Position numbers and translations under genes: made by a program. From positions 1 to 64,000 of the forward strand of contig CAIQIE010000209.1 in assembly GCA_903871805.1 (NCBI GenBank): a DNA stretch of 64,000 nt. The letters run 5' to 3'. The notes under the pieces are model-generated. The model was not told the origin of the DNA. It saw only the letters and a program-made list of their open reading frames with translations, and did no database searches. Source of the DNA: an uncultured Planctomycetaceae bacterium. Lineage in GTDB: Bacteria > Planctomycetota > Planctomycetia > Planctomycetales > Planctomycetaceae. Shown here one piece after another: positions 20,899-31,300 of this stretch (position 1 is the stretch's first letter; each line of letters begins with the position of its first letter).

Positions 20899-21490
20899 GC
20901 CGTTTGGCCTGTTGACGGTGAGTACTGCGCAGACAGAATCCTCGGGCGAGCAGTGAGTGTTGCGGCGGTGAGTCATCCTGCGATGGAAGCCGGTAACCGG
21001 ACGGGCGCCGCCCACAGGTGGGTTCCCGACGCAAAATCGAGAGCGCGTCTTTTCGCAGCGCAGAGGCAAGGACGCCAGCGGCACGGGCAGCTGGATTTTT
21101 GCCGGCTTCCCTGTTGTAACGTGGCGTCAACGTGGCACTGGACAACTCAGCGGCCTTTTGCCGGATCGGCGCAAGCAGGTTCGATCCCGGAAAGCCAAGT
21201 TCGAAAAACGAACTTTTCAACAACTATCTTGACAACATGTGTCGATTATCAAAAAATGGCACCCATAGACCGCAAGGAACGCCGGGGCATCTTTTCCGGG
21301 ACGGCCCGCCTTAGCAGCCAGTTGAAAATCAAGTGTCATCCCCACGCAGGGACAGGTCCACCAACTGTGATGTCAGAATCAATGGGTTTCTACCCGCGGC
21401 GGAATGACGTTTGGGGCTTACAAAACCCGCCGAAGTTTTTCAACAGCCTGTTAGTCGTCGCGCCACACACAAAGACAGAACAGAATCGCC

Positions 21491-22729
21491 ATGAGCATCG
21501 ATCAAATGACCCTGGCCTCCAGACTTAAAGAGGCTCGAATCGCAGCCAGTTTCACTCAGGAACATGTCAGCAGGATTTTAGAACTGCCTCGGACTGCCAT
21601 CGTCCAGTTCGAATCAGGCAATCGCGCTGTCAGTACTCTTGAACTGGCGAAACTTGCTCAGCTCTATGGGCGTCCGATTACCAGCTTCTTCAGCGAGGCA
21701 CCTGCGCCCGAAGAGGACGTCCTTGTTGCACTGTTTCGTGCAGCCGGGGTGCTGGGCCAGGACTTGCCGTGGCAATCCGAAGTGTCGCGTTACGTCAGGA
21801 TTTGCGGCGCCGGAGTCGAGCTTGAGCGGATTCTTGATCAGCCGCCCCATGTCGGGCCGCTGTCGTACGACCTGCCTCAGCCCCGCAGCGTCATGGAGGC
21901 CGTTGAGCAGGGCCAGCTCGTCGCAGAACAGGAACGCCGCCGACTATCCCTGGGACACAATCCGATTCCGGACATGTCAGACCTGATCAATAGCCAGAAC
22001 ATCTGGGCCTCCGGAGCCCACCTTCCCGACGACATGTCTGGGCTGTTTCTCAAGCATTCCTCGATTGGCTTATTCATTCTGGTCAACTTCGCGCATTCCC
22101 GTGCACGAAAGCGATTTTCGTATGCGCACGAATACGCCCACGCCCTGCTCGATCGACAGGACTCTGCAGCTGTTTCCTGGGAAGAAGATCGACGAAGACT
22201 TCCCGAAGTAAGAGCCAACGCCTTTGCAGCCGCCTTCCTGCTTCCGCGTACCGGTGTCTGGGCCTTCCTGAATGCACGATTCAAGGCGGGACCAAGCCTC
22301 ATTGAACAAACTGTTTACGATCCCGCAGCGGAACACAACGCAGAAGAAGTCCGGGCCTTGCGAAGAGCTGCCCCGCGCTCTCAGGTGCTGACTTTCGAAG
22401 ACGTCGCTGCCCTTGCCCATCACTTCGGGGTCAGCTACCAGGCAGCGCTTTTCCGCCTTAAAAGCCTGTCCATCGTCAACGACACCGAGTTCACCGGACT
22501 GCGGGACAAAGAACACTTCGGCAGACAATTCCTGGATCTTCTCCAGGTTCTCGTTGACCTTGAGGGGCACGACGAACGCAAACCAGACCGGGAACTTGTC
22601 AGCCAGGTTGTTCATCTGGCGCTGGAAGCCTACAGACGAGAAGAAATCTCCAGAGGCAAATTGAGGGACCTGAGTACCCTGTTGAACTTTTCAGCGAAAG
22701 ACTTCGTCATGTTAGCAGAGGCCGCTTAG
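21491..22729 (+). CDS. XRE-family HTH protein with ImmA/IrrE metallopeptidase domain
   Basis: HTH: LASRLKEARIAASFTQEHVSRILELPRTAIVQFESGNRAVSTLELAKLAQLYGRPI; peptidase: RKRFSYAHEYAHALLDRQ (HEYAH) and VRANAFAAAFLLPRTGV. Confidence 0.93.
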   Translation: MSIDQMTLASRLKEARIAASFTQEHVSRILELPRTAIVQFESGNRAVSTLELAKLAQLYGRPITSFFSEAPAPEEDVLVALFRAAGVLGQDLPWQSEVSRYVRICGAGVELERILDQPPHVGPLSYDLPQPRSVMEAVEQGQLVAEQERRRLSLGHNPIPDMSDLINSQNIWASGAHLPDDMSGLFLKHSSIGLFILVNFAHSRARKRFSYAHEYAHALLDRQDSAAVSWEEDRRRLPEVRANAFAAAFLLPRTGVWAFLNARFKAGPSLIEQTVYDPAAEHNAEEVRALRRAAPRSQVLTFEDVAALAHHFGVSYQAALFRLKSLSIVNDTEFTGLRDKEHFGRQFLDLLQVLVDLEGHDERKPDRELVSQVVHLALEAYRREEISRGKLRDLSTLLNFSAKDFVMLAEAA

Positions 22730-22757
22730 CTCTACCTGCATCACGGAAAAGAATGCG

Positions 22758-23264
22758 ATGCGCGAAACAGTCGTTATCACAGACACGAGCATCCTGATCA
22801 ACTTCCTTGCTCTCGATCGGGCCGCGCTACTGGGGTGCCTGTCGACGTATTCTTTCGTAGTCACCGACCATGTTCGCGCCGAAATCAAAGCCCATTACAA
22901 CCAGCAGCTTCAGCGGCTTGAACGTGCCTTTGCTGACCAGATCCTGGAAGAAATCTGCGTTGATGATCTGAAGGAAGTCCGGATCTTCACAGAACTGACG
23001 GCAACCGGCCTGGGCATCGGCGAATGCTCTGCAATCGCCGTCGCGGTACATCGCCAACTGACGCTTGCCATTGATGACAAACAGGCGATCAGAAAAGTTT
23101 CCCGCCTCGGCTTTGATATTCCCATTGTCACTACTGAAACCCTGATTGTGCTTTTGATCAGGAACGGAACGCTGACTATCGAAGAAGCCGATGCAATGAA
23201 GCTGGCCTGGGAAAAACACCATCGCTTTCGCCTGACGTTTTTCAGCTTCAGAGAACGTCTTTGA
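22758..23264 (+). CDS. PIN-domain-like ribonuclease (putative toxin)
   Basis: VVITDTSILINFLALD, FVVTDHVRAEI, GLGIGECSAIAVAVHRQLTLAIDDKQAIRKV match acidic PIN motifs. Starts 28 nt after the XRE-ImmA stop. Confidence 0.85.
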   Translation: MRETVVITDTSILINFLALDRAALLGCLSTYSFVVTDHVRAEIKAHYNQQLQRLERAFADQILEEICVDDLKEVRIFTELTATGLGIGECSAIAVAVHRQLTLAIDDKQAIRKVSRLGFDIPIVTTETLIVLLIRNGTLTIEEADAMKLAWEKHHRFRLTFFSFRERL

Positions 23265-23518
23265 TCGTAGATCTCCATGATTCAGCAACTGCCGGATCTG
23301 AGGCATACCGGGAGTCAGGTCACCACGGATGAGTTCCCGGCTGAAGTACCATGCCGCTGAACATCGGGGTGAATCACCATGGAATGTTCTGCCGCCCCAT
23401 CAACACTAAACAACTGGTATGTCTCAGCGGCCAGCATGCATCAGATCGAACACCGTCGACACGGCCTGCGGCAAATGATCGCGACAATGCGCGGGACGAC
23501 ATTGTGCTACAGCACGTG

Positions 23519-23869
23519 TCAGGAAACAACCACGGCTTCGATGACCATCTCTACCAGACAGCCTTTTCCAAGACCTGCCTGAACGCAGGCGCGAATTGGC
23601 GCGGCGCCTTGTGGCACCCAGCGATCCCACTGTTCATTCAGCTCAGCGATCGCGTTCAGGTCCGACAGAAAAATCAGAATCTGCAGCAGATGATTCCGCG
23701 AACTGCCAATCTGGATCAGCGTCTGATCGATCTGTTCCAGCACCTGCCCGACCTGTCCACGGATATCCAGCGAAAAATCACCGGCGACCTCGACCCACTT
23801 TGCCACTTCGTTGTGGATCACCACGTCGGACCATCTTGCCGACGTTCCAATTCTTTGAATTTTCGACAT
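23519..23869 (-). CDS. RidA (YjgF/YER057c/UK114) family protein
   Basis: MSKIQRIGTSARWSDVVIHNEVAKWVEVAGD...QVLEQIDQTLIQIGSSRNHLLQILIFLSDLNAIAELNEQWDRWVPQGAAPIRACVQAGLGKGCLVEMVIEAVV. Confidence 0.88.
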   Translation of the reverse strand: MSKIQRIGTSARWSDVVIHNEVAKWVEVAGDFSLDIRGQVGQVLEQIDQTLIQIGSSRNHLLQILIFLSDLNAIAELNEQWDRWVPQGAAPIRACVQAGLGKGCLVEMVIEAVVVS

Positions 23870-23965
23870 CGACTTTTTTCTTTCAACCAACCGCCGGCAA
23901 CAACATCAGGCCTTCAATCATCAACACCGGAGACACACATCACCTGAGGTACTATTAAATTGAAC

Positions 23966-23999
23966 AAGGGTGCTGCCTGCAAGACAGACGAGCACCCTT
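23966..23999 (-). terminator. Hairpin downstream of the HEAT-repeat gene; probable terminator
   Basis: AAGGGTGCT...AGCACCCTT inverted repeat between the RidA start and the HEAT-gene stop; weak T-tract. Confidence 0.6.
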
Positions 24000-24053
24000 A
24001 TTCCGGACTTCCGCAAGGGTAACCAGAAATCACCGTCGCCCCGTAAAGACGAT

Positions 24054-26144
24054 CTACTGCCTCAGCTTCGCCAGTGCATTTCCGGCTGCGACACGAACAG
24101 ACTCATCGTTGTCCGCTAACAATGTTTCCAGGGCCTTCCGGGCCTCGTCGGAGGAGGCACCGATTTCTCCAAGTGTCTTAGCCACTTCGGCGCGAATCCG
24201 AGCCTCTGGGTGCTGCGCTGCACTCAGAATCAGCGGCAGAGCCAGCGCGGTATGTTCCGGAGAAGGCGCAACGTTTATGAGAGCCCATGCGGAGAGAATG
24301 CGTTCAAAACCAGCACCTACCCGCGTCGCTTCCTGCAACTGCGCTTCCGTCTGTTTTGCGGCAGCACCGAGCCTTCCCAGAACATATCGGGCAGCAAGGC
24401 GGACCTCTGGAGCGCGATCGCTGAAAGACGCCACGGCCACCAGAAGCACCTTGTCCGCCGGGGCCCCGATGTCGGCAAGAGCCTCTAGCGCCTGAGCGCG
24501 AACGGCATCGTCAGCATCCTTTTCCGCACGCTCCAGGATAACGGGGATCGCATCCGCAGCGAGGGCTCCCAGTTTTGCAAGTGCAGCGAGGCTTTCCTTC
24601 CTTACAAGAGCCCGATCCGACGAGGCCGACTTCATCAGATGCGGCAGTGCCACAGCGGCATTTTCCGGATTACCAGGTTCCAGTGTCACCAGGGCCCATG
24701 CGATGGCGCGCTGGGTTTGCTCATCCTGCGTCCTGCCCGCCAGCGTTTTCAGCACAGGAAGGGCCTTTTTTTCTCCCATCCGCGCAAGTACCCAGGCGGC
24801 TCCTGGATGCAGGTCTGCTTCGGCTGGTGTGGCGAGAATCCCAAGCAATTGCGGGGCCGCTGAAGCGGCAGCCGGGCCCATAAGGCCCAGCGCGATCATC
24901 GCTTCATGCCGGACAGCCGCATTCACATCGCCCCGTGTCATGAGTTCCAGAAGCGATGGGACTGCAGCACGGGCTTCCGGCCCGATTTCCCCCAGAATCT
25001 CGATGGCCAGAACCCGAAATTTTTCGTCCTTCAATGTCCGTACCAGCGCTGGCACAGCCGCTTCGCCGATCTGTGAAAGACCATTGGCGGCCTTCATGGT
25101 CACGGCGGCACTCTCATCGGACAACAGTCCAATCAGAGCACCGACCACGTCAACTCGACCATCCTTTGTGGCACCCAGTGCACCGGCGGCCGCCGCGCGT
25201 ACCGGCGCATGTGAGTCTTTCAGCAGAGGCAGCAGAGCGGACACCGCCGGGGTCGCTTCGGGGCCAAATTCGGCAAGGGCCTGTGAGGCGACAATTCTGA
25301 CGGGAACAGATTTGGAGTCCAGAAGTTTTCGCAGCGCTGGCACGCACACCGCGGCATTGGAATGAATATCTCCCAAAGCCGTTGCAGCCGCCCGCACCAC
25401 CAGCTCATCTTTATCCGCCAGGACCACCAATAGATCCGGTACGGCGGACGCCGCGGCAACTCCCTGGTGTCCGAGAATTTCACACGTTTCTATCCGCACA
25501 CCTGCCACTGACGAACGCAGTGATGGCATGACAGCCGGAATCACTGAAGGCCCAATCTCCACCAGCGTCAGAGAGGCGTCATTTCGGACTTCGGCACGTG
25601 CATCTTCGAGGGATTTGACAAGTTGTGGCACGGACTTTTGAACCAGCTCATCCTGTTCATCCGTCAGCATCAGCAGGCATCTGATCGCGGCCGTGGCCAC
25701 ACCAGGATCACTGCTGCCAGACAGCCTGCGGATCACCGCAACATCTTCTGGTGCCGCGTAGCCGATACGACGCAGACTCTCAAGTGCCGCAGACTGCAGA
25801 AACACAGCATCCGACTTGAGGAATGACGCGACATTGCCACTGACATCCCGGGCCAGTGGGCCAAGATGTCCAAGCGTGATCAGGCTTTGGTACTGCAGAG
25901 TCTGATCATCGGACTTCAGCAGTTCGACGAGTGACTGCTCGGCGGGATGCGCGTACGGCCCCAGTGCGCTGAGTTCCACAACGGCTTCCAGTCGTTCTTC
26001 GCGGTCCGTTGAGTGGAGGTGGTCCAGCATCTCCTGCAGCCCGGCGTCAGTAACATCCTGTCCGTGCACCCAGGCCGTCACGGTACAGAAAGACAATCCT
26101 GTCAGAACAGAACTCAGCAGGGTCTTCAGATTTTTCAGGCTCAT
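24054..26144 (-). CDS. Secreted HEAT-repeat protein
   Basis: Signal-like N-terminus and many ~38-aa HEAT units (VPALRKLLDSKSVPVRIVASQALAEFGPEA). Confidence 0.92.
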   Translation of the reverse strand: MSLKNLKTLLSSVLTGLSFCTVTAWVHGQDVTDAGLQEMLDHLHSTDREERLEAVVELSALGPYAHPAEQSLVELLKSDDQTLQYQSLITLGHLGPLARDVSGNVASFLKSDAVFLQSAALESLRRIGYAAPEDVAVIRRLSGSSDPGVATAAIRCLLMLTDEQDELVQKSVPQLVKSLEDARAEVRNDASLTLVEIGPSVIPAVMPSLRSSVAGVRIETCEILGHQGVAAASAVPDLLVVLADKDELVVRAAATALGDIHSNAAVCVPALRKLLDSKSVPVRIVASQALAEFGPEATPAVSALLPLLKDSHAPVRAAAAGALGATKDGRVDVVGALIGLLSDESAAVTMKAANGLSQIGEAAVPALVRTLKDEKFRVLAIEILGEIGPEARAAVPSLLELMTRGDVNAAVRHEAMIALGLMGPAAASAAPQLLGILATPAEADLHPGAAWVLARMGEKKALPVLKTLAGRTQDEQTQRAIAWALVTLEPGNPENAAVALPHLMKSASSDRALVRKESLAALAKLGALAADAIPVILERAEKDADDAVRAQALEALADIGAPADKVLLVAVASFSDRAPEVRLAARYVLGRLGAAAKQTEAQLQEATRVGAGFERILSAWALINVAPSPEHTALALPLILSAAQHPEARIRAEVAKTLGEIGASSDEARKALETLLADNDESVRVAAGNALAKLRQ

Positions 26145-26818
26145 TTCATTGCCTCCAGAGCGTGCTCGCCTTCGTGGGCAAGGCTTTTCAGAAACTTGTG
26201 AGCAGCCGCATACTCCTGAGAACTCAGCGAACGCATACTCGGACTGCGAATGGATTCCATACGATAAGCGGCATCAAACAGAATCTTTGATGTGCGGGCT
26301 TCCGGGCCATGTTCCGCCTGCTCCTTCAGGGCTTCCTCAATGATTTTTCGTTCAGATTCAAACTCAGGTGTCAGGAAGTATGCGGGCCAGTGTATATGAC
26401 CGGTCTGTGGATCAAGCTGGTCTGCTGACAAGCGGGGGTACATTACCGTGTGTGGTTTCGCCGGTGGGCGAAGGGCGAACTTCTGTCTGGCTTCCTCTTC
26501 GCGTTTGTACTTCTGAGCCTCGATATAGACTTTCTGTTGACGGCGCAGTTCAACAAAACGAGCCTGATTTTCCATGTACTGACTTCGAGCCCTCTCGTTC
26601 GTTTCAGCGGCCCTTGCGAGACTTTCCGCCTCCTGCCCAAGGGCCTTTGCCATTTCCGCCTCGGCTCGCACTGCGCTGGAATACGGAGTGGAACCTTCGC
26701 CGTAGTAATAGCCGCCCCAATTTCCGTATCCGCCCCAGCCTCCATACCACTGGGCCATGCAGTCGGAACACGACAGAAGCGCAACGGCAGCGACCATTGC
26801 CTGAACCAATCGCCCCAT
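26141..26818 (-). CDS. Secreted coiled-coil protein of unknown function, overlapping the HEAT gene by 4 nt
   Basis: Signal peptide, GWGGYGNWGGYYYGEG motif, charged helices. Stop at 26141 overlaps the start at 26144, implying translational coupling. Confidence 0.75.
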   Translation of the reverse strand: MGRLVQAMVAAVALLSCSDCMAQWYGGWGGYGNWGGYYYGEGSTPYSSAVRAEAEMAKALGQEAESLARAAETNERARSQYMENQARFVELRRQQKVYIEAQKYKREEEARQKFALRPPAKPHTVMYPRLSADQLDPQTGHIHWPAYFLTPEFESERKIIEEALKEQAEHGPEARTSKILFDAAYRMESIRSPSMRSLSSQEYAAAHKFLKSLAHEGEHALEAMK

Positions 26819-27185
26819 GATTAACCCCCGGTTCTACAGTTCGCCTTTCCTGACAGACCGGCAATTCCACCACTTGAAGAATCAGCCAGCAATTTTCCGA
26901 AAGGCCTTGTGTGACACCGTATCCAAAAGAAACGGCTCCTTCAAGACGGGACTTACTACTCGCAACCCAAATCGCATCAGGCGGCAACGACCTGCCCTCC
27001 TGATATCAGGTAAAGCCCCCCGGGCATCGACGGCACCAAATGGATCCCCCTCGGGAAAATCCAGGATCACTGCGGGTCAGGGAACGGAAATGCCTCTGGG
27101 ATTGCAGGCAACAGTCGTTATGATGGACTGCAGGCATAGGTGCCCTCTGGAATTGGTTGAACGTCCGGGGTTCGGCAGTGCCGTG

Positions 27186-28223
27186 ATGGCAGCACAGCGG
27201 CAGAGAGCCGACTTCAGCGATTTGTCGATTTTGAGGTACTTCATCAGAGAAAGTCGCACCTTGGCGAAAAAAATTCTGATCGACGCTGACCCAGGTATCG
27301 CCGACGCGTTAGCGATTGTTGTGGCCCTTGCGGATCCCTCGCTGGAAGTGCTGGCACTCACAGCCTGCAGTGGCATGGTTTCCGGAACTCAGGCGACTCG
27401 CAACCTGCATTATCTGATTGGTCTGGTCGACCCTGTTAGACATCCAAGAATTGGCCAGTCTGATCAATCCGGAGATGCCCTGGAGCAGATGCCCGCCGGC
27501 ATGCCACACCCGCAATCCCTGAATGGTCGCTTTGGGCTGGGCGATACGGAGCCGTTGGTAGCGGATCTGCATAATCGCCGCGAATCTGCGCGGTTGATCG
27601 TGGATATCGTTCGTGAGCATCCGCATGACGTACGGATTCTGACTTTCGGACCGCTCACCAATCTTGCCCTGGCGTTTGACCTGGACCCCGAGTTACCGGT
27701 TCTGCTGGATGGTGTCATCTGTCTTGGTGGGTCACTGCATTCCGTCGGAGACGTCACGCCATCGGCAGAGTTGAATCTGTGGTGCAATCCGCAGGCTGCT
27801 CACTCAGTGCTTAAATCACCGGTTGGGAAAATTCTTGTTCCCCTGGAAATTGGCCATTCCACCGGCCTGACCTTCGAAGACCTCGATCGACTCAGTGGGC
27901 TCATCCCTTCAACCCCGACGGGCGAATTTCTAACCGGCCTGCTGCAGTATGCCGGAAGGTCCTGCCGACAGTTTCTGCCTTTCGAGGAAGTCAGCCTGCC
28001 TGCGGTCACAGCTTTGGCCATAGCGTCGGGAGCGGCCACCTTTGAAACCGCGCGGCTTGCCGCGGACGTCGAAGTCAGTGGCGACGTGACCAGCGGCACG
28101 CTGGTTCTGGACCGGCGTCGTTTTCAGCACCGCCAGCCGAACGTGGAAGTCGTCACCAGCGTGGACAGCGCTGCCGTCGTGGACTATTTCTGCCGCGGCG
28201 TCCGCAGAATTGCCATTCGCTGA
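27186..28223 (+). CDS. Nucleoside hydrolase (IunH-like)
   Basis: ILIDADPGIADALAIVVALADPSLEVLALTACSG and VRILTFGPLTNLALAFDLDPEL. The tracked ORF starts at 26817; homology begins near a TTG at 27261, so the true start is uncertain. Confidence 0.88.
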   Translation: MAAQRQRADFSDLSILRYFIRESRTLAKKILIDADPGIADALAIVVALADPSLEVLALTACSGMVSGTQATRNLHYLIGLVDPVRHPRIGQSDQSGDALEQMPAGMPHPQSLNGRFGLGDTEPLVADLHNRRESARLIVDIVREHPHDVRILTFGPLTNLALAFDLDPELPVLLDGVICLGGSLHSVGDVTPSAELNLWCNPQAAHSVLKSPVGKILVPLEIGHSTGLTFEDLDRLSGLIPSTPTGEFLTGLLQYAGRSCRQFLPFEEVSLPAVTALAIASGAATFETARLAADVEVSGDVTSGTLVLDRRRFQHRQPNVEVVTSVDSAAVVDYFCRGVRRIAIR

Positions 28224-28386
28224 TACCATCCAGCACTCCGGCCCGATGTTGCTGTTTTTTAAGATTTAGGGTTTCCAGACCGGCATTCGCCCCCCTTTTG
28301 CGGCCGGGGAATAGTACACTACGGAGTATGATCGCCTTCCCCGCAACAGACTTGAACCTGCCACAACGCCTGTAGTTTTCGCAAAA

Positions 28387-31300
28387 ATGACGGGCATTGT
28401 TCCCGCGGGCATTTCCGCATTCACAACTTTCCGGTGCACCATGTCCGGCCAGTCTGGTCCTTCCGAATCCCAGAAAACTCCGGCCTCCGAACCTGTCTCC
28501 ATACAGGCTTCGGTGTGTGATCGAATCAACTATGCCTCATGGCAGAATTCCGTTCCGCTTCTGACAACACTCCAGATCGGCAATGATGGTCCGGAGGCGA
28601 TCTCTTCTGTTGTTCTGGAACTGCATTCCGAGCCTGCGTTTCTGCGTCCTCGGCGATGGATCATCGATCGCCTTGCTGCCAAAAGCACTCTGTCGCTCAG
28701 CGACTGCAGTGTCGAAATGGACGCGGCAAAGCTGAATGCCCTGAATGAAGCAGAACGCTCGCAACTCCGTTTCAGGCTGCTTCAAAACGACACCCTGCTG
28801 GCCACTCACACCCAGGAGGTTCGTGTATTGGCGCGGGATGAGTGGGGCGGTGTTGGGTTTATGCCGGAACTGCTGGCGGCCTTTGTCATGCCGAATGATC
28901 CTGCCGTTGCCGGAATTCTAAAGCAGTCCGCCAACAGCCTTGCAAGGCACGGCCACTCATCGGCTCTGGATGGCTATCAGTCCCGTGACCCGGCACGAGT
29001 GTTCATGCTGACGGCCGCGGTCTGGTCTGCTGTTGCGTCACACCAGCTGACCTATGCCAATCCGCCGCAGAGCTTTGAAAAGGAGGGCCAGAAGACTCGT
29101 CGCCCCTCCACCATCCTCGAGTCGGGACTTGCCACCTGTCTGGACACCACGCTGCTGTTTGCGTCCGCCATCGAGGCACTGGGACTGAATCCCGTGATCG
29201 TCATCCAGCAGGGCCACTGCTTTGTTGGTGTCTGGACGATCGAGCGCACGTTCAGCAATCTGATTGAAAAGGATGTGACCGAAGTCCGCAAGGCTTTAAC
29301 CTCACGCGAGCTGGTACTGTTCGAAACCACACTGATTACGTATCGGCCGGCGGCCACCTTTGACCATGCCCGCGATACCGCCAGAATGACGCTTGCTCAC
29401 GCAAATGATGAACAGTTCTGCGTGGCCATCGACGTACGGCGAGCGAGGATGGCGCAGATTCGTCCCCTGGCATCACACACCGTTGGTACCGACACCGCAG
29501 CCACAACGCTGCAGGCAACCGACCTGCCACTGCCGCCACCGCCCAGCGCGGACATGCTGCCGATCGATTTTACTGAGGAAAAACCGGTCACGGCAGAAGG
29601 ACGGATTGAACGCTGGCAGCGAAAGCTGCTGGATCTTTCACTGCGAAATCGTCTGTTGAACTTTCGTCCGTCAAAGCAAACCGTACCCTTCCTGTGCCCA
29701 CGACTTTCACAGCTGGAAGACATGCTGGCAAGCGGCGGCAAGGTCACTGTCATTTCACTGGCCGAACAGAACCCAAAAGGCGCCCGAGACGCAGGGACTC
29801 ACTATCAGAAAACCCAGCTGGACCTCGATCAGGAATTTGCCACACAGGCCCTGCAACGGGGCGAACTGGCTGCTGATCTGGGTTCTTCCGAACTCTCAGC
29901 ACGCCTCACGGAACTGTTTCGTCGAGCCCGCAATGATCTGGCGGAGGGCGGGTCCAATACGCTGTTTCTGGCCGTCGGATTTCTTCGCTGGAAACGCTCC
30001 GCAACCGACAGCATTGCGTATTCGGCGCCGCTGCTGCTGGTTCCCGTAAGTCTGCTTCGAGCCAGTGCTGTTTCCAGCTTTCAGCTGGCGCATCATGAAG
30101 ATGACGTACAGTTCAATTCCACACTGCTGGAACTGCTGCGACGAGATTTTCAGAAAGATCTGCGACACCTGGCCACCCAGCTTCCCCGGGATGAGCAGGG
30201 GGTTGACGTCGGGGCCATGCTGAACCAGATGCGAGCCGCCGTTCGCGACATTCCCGGGTTTGAGGTAGTTGACGAAGCGGCTCTGTCAACGTTCTCCTTC
30301 GCCAGGTACCTGATGTGGAAGGATCTGGTGGATCGCGTTGATCAGCTGCGGCAGAATCGAGTCGTTCGGCATCTGATTGAAAACCCGGAAGAACCATTTC
30401 ACTCAGGAGTGTCGGGGACATTTCCGTCGTGTGAAGAGCTTGACCAGAAATACACTCCCGATCAACTGGTGCACCCGCTTCCCGCAGACTCTTCACAGAT
30501 TGCCGCGATTGCAGCTGCCGCGGAAGGCAATGATTTCGTCCTGATTGGCCCGCCCGGAACAGGCAAGAGCCAGACCATCGCCAACATGATTGCTCAGTGC
30601 CTTGCACATCGAAAAACGGTCCTGTTTGTTGCGGAAAAAACCGCGGCACTGGATGTTGTCTTTCGACGCCTGCGGCAACAGGGGCTGGGCGATTTTTGTC
30701 TGGAGCTGCATTCCAGCAAAGCCGAAAGACGTCGTTTTCTGGATCAGATGCAGGCTTCATGGAACGCCGCTCATCAGCGGATTCAGGAAGACTGGCAGAG
30801 CGTGAATGGTCGCCTGAAGATCCGCCGTGATCAGCTGAATTCCTATGTGGACGCGCTGCACAAAACAGCAGCACATGGCTGGAGTATCTTCAGGGCCATG
30901 GGTGTTTCCGTGCAGGGATCAAAGACCTGGTCGCCAACACTGACATGGCCCGTATCCCGACAACTGGACACCACCGCCTACAACGAACTTGTCGAACTGC
31001 TGAACGAAACAGCCCTGGTCTTTCGTTCACTTGAAGGCCAGTCTTCGCCACGGTTTCTGAAAAATGCCGAATGGACTCCCGTATGGGAATCCTCGCTGCT
31101 GCAGGAAACGGAGCGACTGGCCACAGCCACAAAGGCTCTGCAGACACAGCTTTTCGGCTTTGCGTCTGCTCTGGGACTGACGTCGCTCACAGATGTTTCC
31201 ATTGAAGAGCTGGAGTTGTTTGTGCAGGCTGCCCGGGCGGTAACAGCTTCCTGTTCCGACGAATATCGAAATCTCTTCGATCCTCAGTTTCACACGTGGA

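Noticed and set aside
20953-21528. 191-aa plus-strand ORF upstream of XRE-ImmA
   Set aside because: No domain signal and it runs over a degenerate repeat; likely spurious.
23351-23947. 198-aa plus-strand ORF
   Set aside because: Antisense to a convincing RidA-family ORF on the minus strand.
30113-30874. 253-aa minus-strand ORF inside the DUF4011 helicase
   Set aside because: Shadow of the helicase coding frame.
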